From NCBI GenBank assembly GCA_945830395.1, contig CALZYE010000002.1, positions 104,518 through 168,517 on the forward strand: 64,000 nucleotides of DNA. Direction: 5' to 3'. The first letter of the stretch is position 1; the number at the start of each line of letters is the position of its first letter. Source of the stretch: an uncultured Clostridia bacterium. Its GTDB lineage: Bacteria; Bacillota; Clostridia; Peptostreptococcales; Anaerovoracaceae. Positions 34,836 to 44,888 of the stretch are shown here, piece by piece. The notes beneath the pieces are model-generated. The model was not told where the DNA came from. It did not search any database and was given only the letters and a program-made list of their open reading frames with translations. The position numbers were made by a program, and so were the translations under genes.

Positions 34836-37800
34836 TTATTTGAGCGTGGCGACAAGCTGTCCCGCCGATACCTGATCGCCATTTTTTACGAAAATTTTCT
34901 CAACTTCACCTGCGCTCTTGGCAAGTATGTTGGTTTCCATCTTCATAGCCTCAATTACGGCAACAGGCTGCTTTTCTTCCACGGTATCGCCCTCTTTCAC
35001 CAAGATCTTTATAATATTTCCCGGAATATTTGCACCGATTTCGAGAGGATTATTCTCATCGGCATATTTTGTGGAAGTTTGGGAAACAGCAGCCTGAACC
35101 TGATTGTCCTTAATTTTGATTATTCTGCGGTTACCGTTTACCTCAAAGTCAAGCTCTCTGAACCCGTCTTTGTCCACATCCCTCATATCCACAAGGGTAA
35201 CTACCAGTTCTTTTCCTTCTTCCAGTTTGACTTCGCTGGTCTCACCAACTCTCAAGCCGTGGAAGAAAACATCTGAACCCATCAGACTGAAACGACCGTC
35301 TTTCTTCAGGCTCACCAGATAATCCTCGTAAACCTTCGGATATAAGGCATAGCTTATCACCTCTCTCGGCGTTCCTTCGATGCCGAAGTGCTCAATAAGA
35401 CCTTTTCTGATGTATTCAAAGTCTTCCGGCTCCAAAAGCTCACCCGGTCTGCAGGTAATCGGCTTCTTATCCTTTAGAACCAGCTTTTGCAAATCCTTGG
35501 GGAATCCTCCTTCAGGCTGTCCCATCATTCCTTCAAAGAATGAAACTATAGAATCAGGGAAGTCGATGCCCTGTCCCTTTTCCATTATATTTTCAGGGGT
35601 TAAATCATTTTGCACCATGAAAATCGCCATATCGCCTACGGCCTTTGAGGAAGGCGTTACCTTAACTATGTCTCCCAGCATGTTGTTAACATCTCTGTAC
35701 ATGTTCTTAACATCGCCGAACTTATGTCCAAGTCCGAAGCTCTCAACCTGAGGCTTGAGGTTTGAATACTGACCCCCCGGAATTTCGTAGTCGTAAATTT
35801 CTGCCGATGCGGTCATCAAGTCCGACTCAAAGTTCTTATAAACAGGTCTTACATCCTGCCAGTAATCAGATATAATCTGTAATTCCGCAGGGTTAAGTCC
35901 TGTCTCTCTGTCACTGAACTTAAGAGCGGCAACTATGGAATTCAGAGCCGGCTGTGAAGTCAGGCCTGACATACTGTTAATGGCTCCATCTGCAATGTCC
36001 ACTCCGGCTGCGGCTGCCATCAACACTGTGGCAACGCCGTTTCCGCTGGTATCGTGAGTGTGCAGGTGAATGGGAACCGCCACCTCGTTCTTAAGAGCTT
36101 TTACGAGCTTCATGGCGGCGCCCGGCTTTAGAAGTCCTGACATATCCTTAATTCCTATGATATGTGTTCCTCTTCTTTCAAGTTCCTTCGCCATCCTTAC
36201 ATAGTAGTCCAAGTTATATTTAGTTCTGCTCTCATCAAGAATATCTCCTGTGTAGCAGAGAGTAGCCTCTGCGATTTTGCCCTGATTCAAGACTTCATCC
36301 AAAGCAACTTCCATACCCGGAATCCAGTTCAGAGAGTCAAAAATTCTGAACACATCAATTCCGCTTGCAGCAGACTGTTTTACGAACTCCCTTATTACAT
36401 TATCCGGATAGTTCTTGTAACCTACTGCATTTGCACCTCTTATGAGCATCTGGAAAAGTATATTTGGAATCTTCTCGCGAAGCTCATCCAATCTCTTCCA
36501 TGGAGACTCTTTCAGGAATCTGTAGGAAGTGTCGAAGGTGGCGCCGCCCCACATTTCCAGTGAGAAGGCATCTTTTTCGTACTTGGCCACTGCAGGAGCA
36601 ATCTTTGTCATATCCACGGTTCTGACCCTTGTTGCCATAAGCGACTGCTGGGCGTCTCTCATGGTGGTATCCGTTACAAGAAGTTTTTTCTGCTCCAGAA
36701 CCCAATTCTTTACAAATTCAGGACCATGCTCATCTAATAGTTGTTTCGTTCCGGAAAGTTCTTCTATCTCTGCTGCAGGAATCTTAGGGAATACAGGCAC
36801 ATTGAAATTAGGCTTTTCACCTCTGGTTTCATTTACTACCTTATTTCCTATATATGTGAGAACCTTAAGTTCTCTGTCAATCTTGGTTCTGATGTCGAGA
36901 AGCTCAGGGTTAGCGGCAATAAATCCCGTATCGCACCGTCCCTCAATAAACTGGGGGTGGTTCAGCACATTGAGGAGAAAACCTATGTTGGTTTTCACAC
37001 CTTTAATCTTCGTTTCTTTCAGAGCGCGAATGGCTTTTCTTCTGGTGTCCTCAAAACTGTTTGCCCAGGAGGTTATCTTTACCAGAAGGCTGTCATAATA
37101 CGGAGTAACCTCAGATCCTGTAAATCCGTTTCCGCCGTCAAGTCTGATTCCGTACCCGGAAGCTGAACGATAAAGCTCTATCATTCCCGTATCAGGTGCA
37201 AATCCGTTGGCCGGGTCTTCTGTTGTAATTCTGCACTGAATCGCAAAACCTCTCTGTGTAACCCTTTCCTGACTGTCAAGACCTATTTCCTCAGAGCCAA
37301 GGGAATACCCTTGCGCAATCCTAATCTGGCTCTGAACGATGTCTATCCCTGTTACAATCTCCGTCACAGTGTGCTCCACCTGAATTCTCGGATTCATTTC
37401 TATAAAATAGTGATTTCCGTCCTTGTCTAAAAGAAACTCCACCGTTCCCGCACTTCTGTAATTCACATGTCTTGCAATCTTAAGGGCATCGCTGCATATG
37501 GCTTCTCTCTGCCTTGGGCTGAGGCACAGAGCCGGCGTAAACTCCACAACCTTCTGATGCCTTCTCTGAATTGAGCAGTCTCGTTCAAACAGATGAACAA
37601 GATTTCCGTCCTTGTCTCCCAGAATCTGAACTTCTATATGCTTTGGATTTTCCAAATATTTTTCTATGAAAATATCGTCTATCCCGAATGCCTTTGCCGC
37701 TTCGCTCTTAGCCGTTCTGTATTCACTTATTATGTCCTTAGGCTCACGAACCACTCTCATCCCGCGACCGCCGCCGCCTGCTGCCGCCTTTAGTATTACG

Positions 37801-38279
37801 GGATAACCGCAGCTTTCTGCAAACTTTACAGCTTCTTCCTCGCTTTGTATGGCAGCTTCGACACCCGGTATAGTAGGAACTCCTACTTCTTCGGCAACAA
37901 GCTTGGATTGTATTTTGTCACCAAGACTGTTCATCATCGCAGCGGTAGGACCGATAAATTCAATCCCCGCATCCTCACATGCCTGTGCAAATTCAGGATT
38001 TTCCGATAAAAAACCATATCCCGGATGAATTGCATCAACACCTTTCACTTTTGCAAGTTCAATAATCTCATCAATTCCAAGGTATGCCGCAACCGGAGCC
38101 TTTCCTTTGCCTACCTGATAAGATTCATCTGCCTTCGTGCGAAAAAGCGCTTTCTTATCTTCTTCTGAATAAATAGCAACGGTACGAATACCAAGCTCAC
38201 TACAGGCACGAAATATTCTGATAGCAATTTCGCCTCTATTAGCCACTAAGACTCTCTTAAATTTTTTTATCTCTCTCAT
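34836..38279 (-). CDS. pyc: Pyruvate carboxylase
   Basis: A 1147-residue multidomain enzyme, the usual full length. The biotin carboxylase/ATP-grasp part is about 1-450, the carboxyltransferase TIM barrel about 530-810, and the biotin carrier domain is at the C-terminus with the biotinylated K1113 in EAMKMET. It forms oxaloacetate from pyruvate and bicarbonate to feed the TCA branch and amino-acid synthesis. Confidence 0.97.
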   Translation of the reverse strand: MREIKKFKRVLVANRGEIAIRIFRACSELGIRTVAIYSEEDKKALFRTKADESYQVGKGKAPVAAYLGIDEIIELAKVKGVDAIHPGYGFLSENPEFAQACEDAGIEFIGPTAAMMNSLGDKIQSKLVAEEVGVPTIPGVEAAIQSEEEAVKFAESCGYPVILKAAAGGGGRGMRVVREPKDIISEYRTAKSEAAKAFGIDDIFIEKYLENPKHIEVQILGDKDGNLVHLFERDCSIQRRHQKVVEFTPALCLSPRQREAICSDALKIARHVNYRSAGTVEFLLDKDGNHYFIEMNPRIQVEHTVTEIVTGIDIVQSQIRIAQGYSLGSEEIGLDSQERVTQRGFAIQCRITTEDPANGFAPDTGMIELYRSASGYGIRLDGGNGFTGSEVTPYYDSLLVKITSWANSFEDTRRKAIRALKETKIKGVKTNIGFLLNVLNHPQFIEGRCDTGFIAANPELLDIRTKIDRELKVLTYIGNKVVNETRGEKPNFNVPVFPKIPAAEIEELSGTKQLLDEHGPEFVKNWVLEQKKLLVTDTTMRDAQQSLMATRVRTVDMTKIAPAVAKYEKDAFSLEMWGGATFDTSYRFLKESPWKRLDELREKIPNILFQMLIRGANAVGYKNYPDNVIREFVKQSAASGIDVFRIFDSLNWIPGMEVALDEVLNQGKIAEATLCYTGDILDESRTKYNLDYYVRMAKELERRGTHIIGIKDMSGLLKPGAAMKLVKALKNEVAVPIHLHTHDTSGNGVATVLMAAAAGVDIADGAINSMSGLTSQPALNSIVAALKFSDRETGLNPAELQIISDYWQDVRPVYKNFESDLMTASAEIYDYEIPGGQYSNLKPQVESFGLGHKFGDVKNMYRDVNNMLGDIVKVTPSSKAVGDMAIFMVQNDLTPENIMEKGQGIDFPDSIVSFFEGMMGQPEGGFPKDLQKLVLKDKKPITCRPGELLEPEDFEYIRKGLIEHFGIEGTPREVISYALYPKVYEDYLVSLKKDGRFSLMGSDVFFHGLRVGETSEVKLEEGKELVVTLVDMRDVDKDGFRELDFEVNGNRRIIKIKDNQVQAAVSQTSTKYADENNPLEIGANIPGNIIKILVKEGDTVEEKQPVAVIEAMKMETNILAKSAGEVEKIFVKNGDQVSAGQLVATLK

Positions 38280-38397
38280 GTCTGCTCTCCATTAAATAAA
38301 ACTATTTATACATTTATTTTTTAATAACACACTCAGGTGATTATTTTCTCCAATCTCTCTTCTCTTTTGTTCATCGTATCTTCTTGAGATTTAAATA

Positions 38398-39231
38398 TCA
38401 TTTCTTCATTGCCTTTATATCATCTGCAAGCCTTATGTCCATATGTGTATGTGCCATATGTATTTTTGCCTGTGAAAACTCCTTTATCACCCTTGTCTTA
38501 AGAAGCTCTGCGGCATCAAACCTGTCCTCTGTTTTGCACCACACACCTACATCAAGGAGATTTCCGTAGTCTGCTGCCTGCTTCAGTAAAATTTTGGGCT
38601 CGGGCTCGTCAAGGAATATCTTCTCGGATTTTACCACTTTGAAAATAAGTTCTCTTGCAGTATCTATATCATCATTTTCAGTTATGGCAAATTCCGCGTT
38701 TACTCTTCTGAGTTCCCTGCGTGTTGCGTTGATGACCACAGAGGTTGTAACGGTTCCGTTGGGAATGATAATAACCTTGTTATCGTAAGTGTGAAGCTGG
38801 GTGGTAAGAAGATCTATGTGATCCACAACACCGACAGTACCGTTAATTTCTATTTCATCTCCTGCCATAAAAGGTTTTGTGAAAAGCAAAATCACACCAC
38901 CTGCCATATTTCCGAGGCTGTCTCTCATGGCAATGGCAATAATCGCACCTCCTGCACCTATTGCCGAAATTATCGGAACTATGTTTACTCTCAGGTATGA
39001 AATGATAATGAGAACAATTATTATCCACCATACTATGCTGATAACACGCATCATCAGCACATATACAGAATCATCCAATGGGGATTTTACCAAAAGTTTT
39101 TTTCCTATTCTCCTCACTACTTTGAGCAAAATATACCCTATGAGAAGAATCACAAGGATTTCAACTATTGGAATCCAAATGGGCAAATGTTTTGCATCAG
39201 GAAAAACCTGTAATAAAAAGTACCTTATCAT
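38398..39231 (-). CDS. MscS-family mechanosensitive channel
   Basis: A 277-residue membrane protein with three helices in the first 115 residues, the pore helix carrying IGAGGAIIAIAMRDSLGNMAGG, and a beta/alpha cytosolic domain with GVVDHIDLLTTQLHTYDN. It releases solutes on osmotic downshock. It follows typA by 12 bases. Confidence 0.93.
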   Translation of the reverse strand: MIRYFLLQVFPDAKHLPIWIPIVEILVILLIGYILLKVVRRIGKKLLVKSPLDDSVYVLMMRVISIVWWIIIVLIIISYLRVNIVPIISAIGAGGAIIAIAMRDSLGNMAGGVILLFTKPFMAGDEIEINGTVGVVDHIDLLTTQLHTYDNKVIIIPNGTVTTSVVINATRRELRRVNAEFAITENDDIDTARELIFKVVKSEKIFLDEPEPKILLKQAADYGNLLDVGVWCKTEDRFDAAELLKTRVIKEFSQAKIHMAHTHMDIRLADDIKAMKK

Positions 39232-39243
39232 AATCCGCTCACC

Positions 39244-41118
39244 CTATCGTCTGCCTGCTCTGCGCCTCTCCAATTCTTTGAGAAGCTTTTTCCTCAGTCT
39301 TATATCCTCAGGAGTTATTTCCACCAGCTCATCATCTGCGATAAATTCCAGTGCTTCCTCCAAGGTGAAAATCCTCGGAGGTGCCAGTTTAACAGCATCG
39401 TCTGAACCTGCCGCACGCATATTGCTTACCTTTTTTGCCTTGCAGGGATTTACTCCCATATCTTCACTTCTTGAGTTCATCCCTACAATCATGCCTTCAT
39501 AAACTTTTGTCCCCGGCTCTACAAACATCTGAACCCTCTCTCCTATGTTGTTCAGAGCGTAAGGGGTGCAAACGCCTTCTTCCATTGCAACGGCAACGCC
39601 GTTACTTCTTCCGGGAATCTCTCCCTTAAAGTCTTCAAAGTCATAGAACCTTCGTTCCATGCTGCCTTCTCCCCTGGTATCGTTTATAAATTCCGTTCTG
39701 TATCCTAAAAGACCCCTCGTGGGAACATGATATTCCAATCTGGAATATCCGTTTTCTCCACTCATTTGAACCATTATTCCCTTTCTCTGATTGAGTTTTG
39801 AAATAACAGAGCCGGAATACTCATCGGGAACCGTAACTACAACCTCCTCTACAGGCTCAAGTTTCTTTCCCCTCTCATCCTTTTTCATTATGACCTCGGG
39901 CTTTGAAACTGCAATCTCGTATCCCTCTCTTCTCATGTTCTCGATCAGGATTGAAAGATGGAGCTCTCCGCGGCCTGAAACCTTAAATGAATCTGTGGAA
40001 TCGGTATCTTCAACCAGTAGTCCTACATTCACCTCAAGTTCCTTGGCGAGCCTCTCCCTAATATGTCTTGAGGTAACAAATTTCCCTGCCTGCCCCGCAA
40101 ACGGGGAGGTGTTAACCATAAAGTTCATGGAGAGGGTAGGTTCTTCTATATGAATCATTTCCATAGGCTCAGGATTTTCAACGCTGCACAGTGTCTCTCC
40201 TATGGATATATCCGAAATTCCCGACACTACTACTATATCGCCGCATTCTGCTTTTGGTGTCTGAACTCTTTTCAGCCCTCTGTAAGTGAAAATTTGGTTG
40301 ATCTTTTTGTTTTCTATTCTGCCATCTTCCCTTGCAACGGCAACAGTCTGACCTTCCTTAATCACGCCTTTTGTTACTCTTCCTATTCCAAGTCTTCCTA
40401 TGTACTCGTCGTATCCGAGCGTAGAAATCTGCAACTGCAGCGGCTCTTCTCTCAAGTCGGGATACGGTTTGCAGTGCTGTACAATTGTGTCAAAGAGAGG
40501 AGTGATGTCAAGTCCGCCGTAGCCGCGAGGAGTGTGCTTAATCTTCTTTTCACCTTCACCCACTTCTATTCCCTCAACATCTTCCGGATTTCTAACCGCA
40601 ATTCCCTGTCTCGTTATGCCGTAGAGTATAGGAAAGTCCAGCTGCTCGTCACTTGCGTTAAGATCCATAAAAAGTTCATAAACTTCATCGACAACCTCGT
40701 CGATTCTGGAATCTTTCTTGTCAATCTTGTTAATAAGCAAAATCGGATTAATCCCCTGTTCAAGGGACTTGCTCAATACGAACCTGGTCTGAGGCATAGG
40801 TCCCTCGCTGGAATCCACCAGCAGAATAACCGTATCCACAGTTTTCATGATTCTCTCAACCTCCGATGAAAAATCGGCATGCCCCGGAGTATCCACTATA
40901 TTTATTTTCGTGTTCCCATGCATGATGGAGCAGTTTTTGGAATATATAGTAATTCCTCTCTCTCTTTCAATATCATCGCTGTCCATTACACAGTCTGCAA
41001 CATCTTCATTTTCTCTGAAAACACCGCTCTGGTTCAGGAAAGCATCCACAAGTGTGGATTTGCCTGCATCAACATGGGCTATTACTGCAATATTAATAAT
41101 TCTTTGTTTCTCTGACAT
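39244..41118 (-). CDS. typA: Translational GTPase TypA/BipA
   Basis: A 624-residue GTPase. G1 AHVDAGKST near 14-22, switch ERERGITI near 51-58, DTPGH near 77-81 and NKID near 132-135. EF-G-like domains and the TypA C-terminal domain follow; the tail EITPEDIRLRK is typical. It is a ribosome-binding GTPase for stress adaptation and ribosome assembly. Confidence 0.96.
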   Translation of the reverse strand: MSEKQRIINIAVIAHVDAGKSTLVDAFLNQSGVFRENEDVADCVMDSDDIERERGITIYSKNCSIMHGNTKINIVDTPGHADFSSEVERIMKTVDTVILLVDSSEGPMPQTRFVLSKSLEQGINPILLINKIDKKDSRIDEVVDEVYELFMDLNASDEQLDFPILYGITRQGIAVRNPEDVEGIEVGEGEKKIKHTPRGYGGLDITPLFDTIVQHCKPYPDLREEPLQLQISTLGYDEYIGRLGIGRVTKGVIKEGQTVAVAREDGRIENKKINQIFTYRGLKRVQTPKAECGDIVVVSGISDISIGETLCSVENPEPMEMIHIEEPTLSMNFMVNTSPFAGQAGKFVTSRHIRERLAKELEVNVGLLVEDTDSTDSFKVSGRGELHLSILIENMRREGYEIAVSKPEVIMKKDERGKKLEPVEEVVVTVPDEYSGSVISKLNQRKGIMVQMSGENGYSRLEYHVPTRGLLGYRTEFINDTRGEGSMERRFYDFEDFKGEIPGRSNGVAVAMEEGVCTPYALNNIGERVQMFVEPGTKVYEGMIVGMNSRSEDMGVNPCKAKKVSNMRAAGSDDAVKLAPPRIFTLEEALEFIADDELVEITPEDIRLRKKLLKELERRRAGRR

Positions 41119-41157
41119 GTATTTTCTTTTCCTTTTTTGTTTAAATTCTAAAGATTA

Positions 41158-41186
41158 ATTATACTACTGTTTTTTATTTTGTACAA
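41158..41186 (-). promoter_or_regulatory. typA promoter
   Basis: TTGTAC and TATAAT lie 17 bases apart on the minus strand, with the -10 box about 40 bases before the typA ATG. Confidence 0.8.
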
Positions 41187-41356
41187 TGCTTCAGACATAT
41201 TTATTGTAAATCAGATCTTTTAATCCATGTCAGAATATATTTTTAAGGGCAAAGTCCATGTTTTCCGAAGGCTGCAATGCAGGTTCTCTTAAAAATCGGC
41301 TCATCATACAATTACTTATATTTTTCCGAGAAATTTGCCGTAAGTTTGCCGGGCAC

Positions 41357-43282
41357 TTACCATGCGCCTCCGCCTCCGCCTCCGAAGCCTCCGCCGGAAA
41401 ATCCGCCTCCGCCGAAGTCTCCACCGCCAAAGCCTCCGATATCGCTGTCTGAGCCTGAAATCGCATTTGCATACTGCTCCTGAATGGAGCTGTCGAACCT
41501 TCCGATCATGGAATAGTACCAAATCGGTGTTATCATATCGTATGAACCGCCCTCGTACCAAGATGGCTGCGGAATATTTAAATTATCGAATTTCTTTGCC
41601 CAAACACTTGCCATTCCCATAACATGGGCATATGGAATAATGTTGAAAAAGTACTCCGGATTCTCATCGGATAAAAGCTTAAGCCTGTTATACTCGGCGT
41701 TTTTGATGAAGGTTTTGAATCCCATGATTCTCCCCTGAATTTTTGCACTTTCACAAGTTCTCGCTCTCATTATAACTGTAAAGAAGCTTGATATACCCGA
41801 TGATATAACTGCAGCCGGCAAAATCACAAGACTTTTCAGCATAGTGTATCCCATAATTCCCGGTATAACAGCCCCTGATGCCAATAAAACGAATCCGAGA
41901 ACATATCTTAATACAGTCTTGCTTCTCTCTTCGGAATCTGCATAATCAAACGCCGTAACCAGCGTCTTGATTCCCAAAAGCTGAAGCAGCAGCTCCAATG
42001 GCGTATATATCAGATTTACCTGGCCTGTAGCTTCCATATGTATCAAGTAGACCGATAATGCTCCGCAAACTGCAGTTAATGCCAATGCCACATACCTGGA
42101 TATTTGCGACTTAAGGGTAAATACTCCGCTGCTTTCACCTTTAGAGTATTCTACATAATCTCTCAGCTGTTCCTGTGCCGTAACAATATCTTCGCCAAAG
42201 GTTTCCGGCAAAGCTTCAATTCCTGCTACATCTCCTTCGATGAAAATTCCGTTAAATATGGTCTTTGCAAATTCTTTTTCTTCCTCCGGAATTTCTCTCA
42301 TCTTAATCAGACTTATGCTTTCATTTTCATCCTCTCTTATCTTGAGATAGCCCTTTGAAGCGAAGTAAAAAATCATGGTGCTGATGTCTTTTCCGTCTGC
42401 CGAACCGTCTATTATATATCCCACTTCTGCAGGCGTCATGGCGTCAGGCGGATAAAACTCCACCGTTTTAACCAGTTTGGGGTCGCGCCCTGTGAAAAAC
42501 CATAAAACGGCAAGTATCAAAGGTACAGCTCCAAGCAGAATATAAAGCAGCAATCTGTTTTGGCTTCTGTCAGCCGGGTTAACCCAGTACCCTTCAGGAA
42601 GCTTCACCCTCATCGTTGCACCGTAGCGGGCAGGAATATTTTTTCCGGTTATTACAACTTTATTGTCAGCTTCATCAATCTTCTTTGTGAAAACCTTGCC
42701 CATTTTCTTCGTGCTTCCGAAACTTCCGCTGTAAAGTTCAGCCTTTCCCCAGTCCACTTTTTTGGGCATCGCAACAGTGATCTTGGAACTTTCAACATCC
42801 GTAACCCATGCGGTAGGGAAAATATTTTGAGAAAAAAAGTCAAACTTTTCGTCATCATCCTTATACGCCTTAATGACATATCTGACCTCAAATGTATTGA
42901 TTCCGCTGAGTAGTTTGTCCTCGCTTCCCAGTCTGACGGACTTTATCTTGTACGGATTTCCGTATCTGTCCTCTTTGGAATCTGTGGCTATATCGTCGAT
43001 TTCAGTATTGGATTCTATATCCTCCACGGTATACATCTTCGGCACATAGGGAATGAACCTCGTTATTCCGTGGTGAGCCGATTGGTTGAAATCCACAGTT
43101 ATTCGTTCTTTAACATAAATCATGTGATTTTCTTTCACCTTTATGTCCACATCAAACTTTTTAGTGGTAAAATCACTGTCAGATGCAAAAATAGGCTGTA
43201 CAGCCAAAGCCATCAGCATTGCAGCCGCCAACAGCATTATTTTCCCGTACAGCCCTGTTTTTCTCAGAAACTTCATTCTCAT
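41357..43282 (-). CDS. DUF2207 membrane protein with Gly-rich C-terminus
   Basis: A 641-residue protein. A signal peptide covers about residues 1-33. The DUF2207 extracellular domain follows (about 35-240). Hydrophobic helices lie near 243-263, 390-410, 428-450 and 460-500. The last 30 residues are mostly Gly and Phe, ending GGGGGGAW, as is usual for this family. It is encoded with LemA, a common pairing; the ATG overlaps the lemA stop. Confidence 0.9.
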   Translation of the reverse strand: MRMKFLRKTGLYGKIMLLAAAMLMALAVQPIFASDSDFTTKKFDVDIKVKENHMIYVKERITVDFNQSAHHGITRFIPYVPKMYTVEDIESNTEIDDIATDSKEDRYGNPYKIKSVRLGSEDKLLSGINTFEVRYVIKAYKDDDEKFDFFSQNIFPTAWVTDVESSKITVAMPKKVDWGKAELYSGSFGSTKKMGKVFTKKIDEADNKVVITGKNIPARYGATMRVKLPEGYWVNPADRSQNRLLLYILLGAVPLILAVLWFFTGRDPKLVKTVEFYPPDAMTPAEVGYIIDGSADGKDISTMIFYFASKGYLKIREDENESISLIKMREIPEEEKEFAKTIFNGIFIEGDVAGIEALPETFGEDIVTAQEQLRDYVEYSKGESSGVFTLKSQISRYVALALTAVCGALSVYLIHMEATGQVNLIYTPLELLLQLLGIKTLVTAFDYADSEERSKTVLRYVLGFVLLASGAVIPGIMGYTMLKSLVILPAAVISSGISSFFTVIMRARTCESAKIQGRIMGFKTFIKNAEYNRLKLLSDENPEYFFNIIPYAHVMGMASVWAKKFDNLNIPQPSWYEGGSYDMITPIWYYSMIGRFDSSIQEQYANAISGSDSDIGGFGGGDFGGGGFSGGGFGGGGGGAW

Positions 43283-43836
43283 TAAAATTCCACCTTTACA
43301 TTCTTACGCTCTTCCTCAGAGTCCACCTCAAACATAGGTTTTGCGGCAAAATTGAAAATCCGCGCAATGATGTTGCTTGGAAACATCTCGCACTTGTTGT
43401 TGAAAAGCTTAACCACAGCATTATAGTACTTTCTGGAATTGGCAATATCCTCTTCCACAGATTTCAACTGCCCCTGCAAGTCCAAAAAGTTTGTGTTAGC
43501 CTTTAAGTCAGGATACGCCTCTGAAATGGCGAACAGCGATTTAAGGGTTCCCGTCAAAGCATTCTCACCGGAAATCTTATCTTCTATCGTGGTGGCTCCC
43601 TGAGCGAAATTTCTGGCTGCAATAACCTTTTCCAAGGTTTCCTGCTCGTGCTTTGCATAACCCTTGACGGTTTCCACCAAATTCGGAATGAGGTCATATC
43701 TCTTTTTCATGTATACATCCATGGTGGAAAATGCCTCTTCACAGTCGTTCTTCGCTCTTACAAAGCCGTTGTAAGAAACCATGAAAAACAATGCGATTAC
43801 TAAAACAATTACCAATATTATTATACCTAATGACAT
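43282..43836 (-). CDS. LemA family protein
   Basis: A 184-residue protein with an N-terminal membrane helix (residues 3-22) and a four-helix body. Typical LemA motifs are RYDLIPNLVETVKGYA and ENALTGTLKSLFAISEAYPDLKAN. Its function is poorly known; it usually accompanies DUF2207 or TPM-domain proteins, as here. Confidence 0.94.
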   Translation of the reverse strand: MSLGIIILVIVLVIALFFMVSYNGFVRAKNDCEEAFSTMDVYMKKRYDLIPNLVETVKGYAKHEQETLEKVIAARNFAQGATTIEDKISGENALTGTLKSLFAISEAYPDLKANTNFLDLQGQLKSVEEDIANSRKYYNAVVKLFNNKCEMFPSNIIARIFNFAAKPMFEVDSEEERKNVKVEF

Positions 43837-43914
43837 CTGTTTACCTCCTTTAAGTACCTTTTATTCTAAGAACAAAAGCACAGTGAAACTGCCCCGCACA
43901 GCAAAGCTTCCATA

Positions 43915-44814
43915 TTATTCCTCCGTACTGTCTGTCCCCTTTACATTCTCTTTTCCTTTCAGAACTTCCTCCGTTTTACGGCGAAGTCCAAGGTATACCA
44001 CATTGTCGATTATATCCTTATTTTTTTTGAACTCAATAAGCTCATATGCCTTGAGAATTTCTCCGAGGTAGAAATAAAGTGCCGGCTCTGCCAGATCCTT
44101 TGCCCTGTTTCTGTCAGTTATTCCAAGGTCACAGATTGGATTAAACCTCTTTTCCTTCTTATCATCTTCAAAATCATCAAAAACATCTATCATGTACAGC
44201 CATTTGCCAAGATTGTCGGCAAAGCTTCCTATGGAAAGCTCCTGCTCCTTGGCAATCGGATATCCGGTGAAAACTATTTCCATCATTTTTCCGAAGGCCT
44301 CTGCCATATACCGCACATTGGATTTTCCCGGAACCTCGTATCCGTACAAGGTCTGAAGCGCATCATTAATTCCCTTTGCCTCTGCCGGATGAAGATTTGC
44401 CGCTTTCTCATACTTTCTTGCAATGCCTGTGAGCTTGCCGATCCACTTGGACTTATCGCCGTCGCGAAGGTCGTCTATAAATTTTTCTCCGCGCAAAATC
44501 ATCATCATGTCAGATGCGTACTTGACAGACTGCGCTTCCACTTCAACGGGTTTTTTCTTCATGGGATGAAGGATGCAATGCTCATATTTAATCTTATCTT
44601 CCGCATCTGTAAGGGCGCCTAAAAACATGGCAAGAAAAGCCATGTCATCGCTGAGCCACATGCGACATACCTGCCCGTAGGTTTCCCCCACTTCTTTGCA
44701 CAGGCCGCAATAATAGCCGTTATACACATCATATTCTCTAAATTTCAGTTCTCTCTTCTCAGGTTCTATATATCCTATCATATTATAATCAGTGCAGAAA
44801 ATTTCTCCGCACAA
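43915..44814 (-). CDS. DUF5685 family protein
   Basis: A 299-residue soluble protein with YIEPEKRELKFREYDVYNGY and YCGLCKEVGETYG near its start, typical of DUF5685, a family related by fold to isoprenoid/phytoene-type enzymes but without known function. A TTG codon with GAGGAG upstream gives the listed start. An ATG eleven codons later is the conserved family start but has no ribosome site, so the TTG is preferred. It has its own promoter. Confidence 0.8.
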   Translation of the reverse strand: MCGEIFCTDYNMIGYIEPEKRELKFREYDVYNGYYCGLCKEVGETYGQVCRMWLSDDMAFLAMFLGALTDAEDKIKYEHCILHPMKKKPVEVEAQSVKYASDMMMILRGEKFIDDLRDGDKSKWIGKLTGIARKYEKAANLHPAEAKGINDALQTLYGYEVPGKSNVRYMAEAFGKMMEIVFTGYPIAKEQELSIGSFADNLGKWLYMIDVFDDFEDDKKEKRFNPICDLGITDRNRAKDLAEPALYFYLGEILKAYELIEFKKNKDIIDNVVYLGLRRKTEEVLKGKENVKGTDSTEE

Positions 44815-44842
44815 TCAACTCCTCTCTAAAACAAGTATCTCT

Positions 44843-44871
44843 ATACTATAACAGAATCATGTTCATTTCAA
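44843..44871 (-). promoter_or_regulatory. Promoter of the DUF5685 gene
   Basis: TTGAAA and TAGTAT are 17 bases apart on the minus strand, between the potD stop and the TTG start. Confidence 0.6.
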
Positions 44872-44888
44872 GTATTGACGGTGAAGAA

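Noticed and set aside
41230..41622. Several open frames rich in Arg, Pro or Ser around the end of the DUF2207 gene
   Set aside because: They are alternative-frame readings of its Gly-codon-rich tail and lack ribosome sites.
44782..44814. Start of the DUF5685 gene at the ATG eleven codons inside
   Set aside because: It matches the family start but has no ribosome site; the TTG has GAGGAG in front, so it was kept, with doubt.
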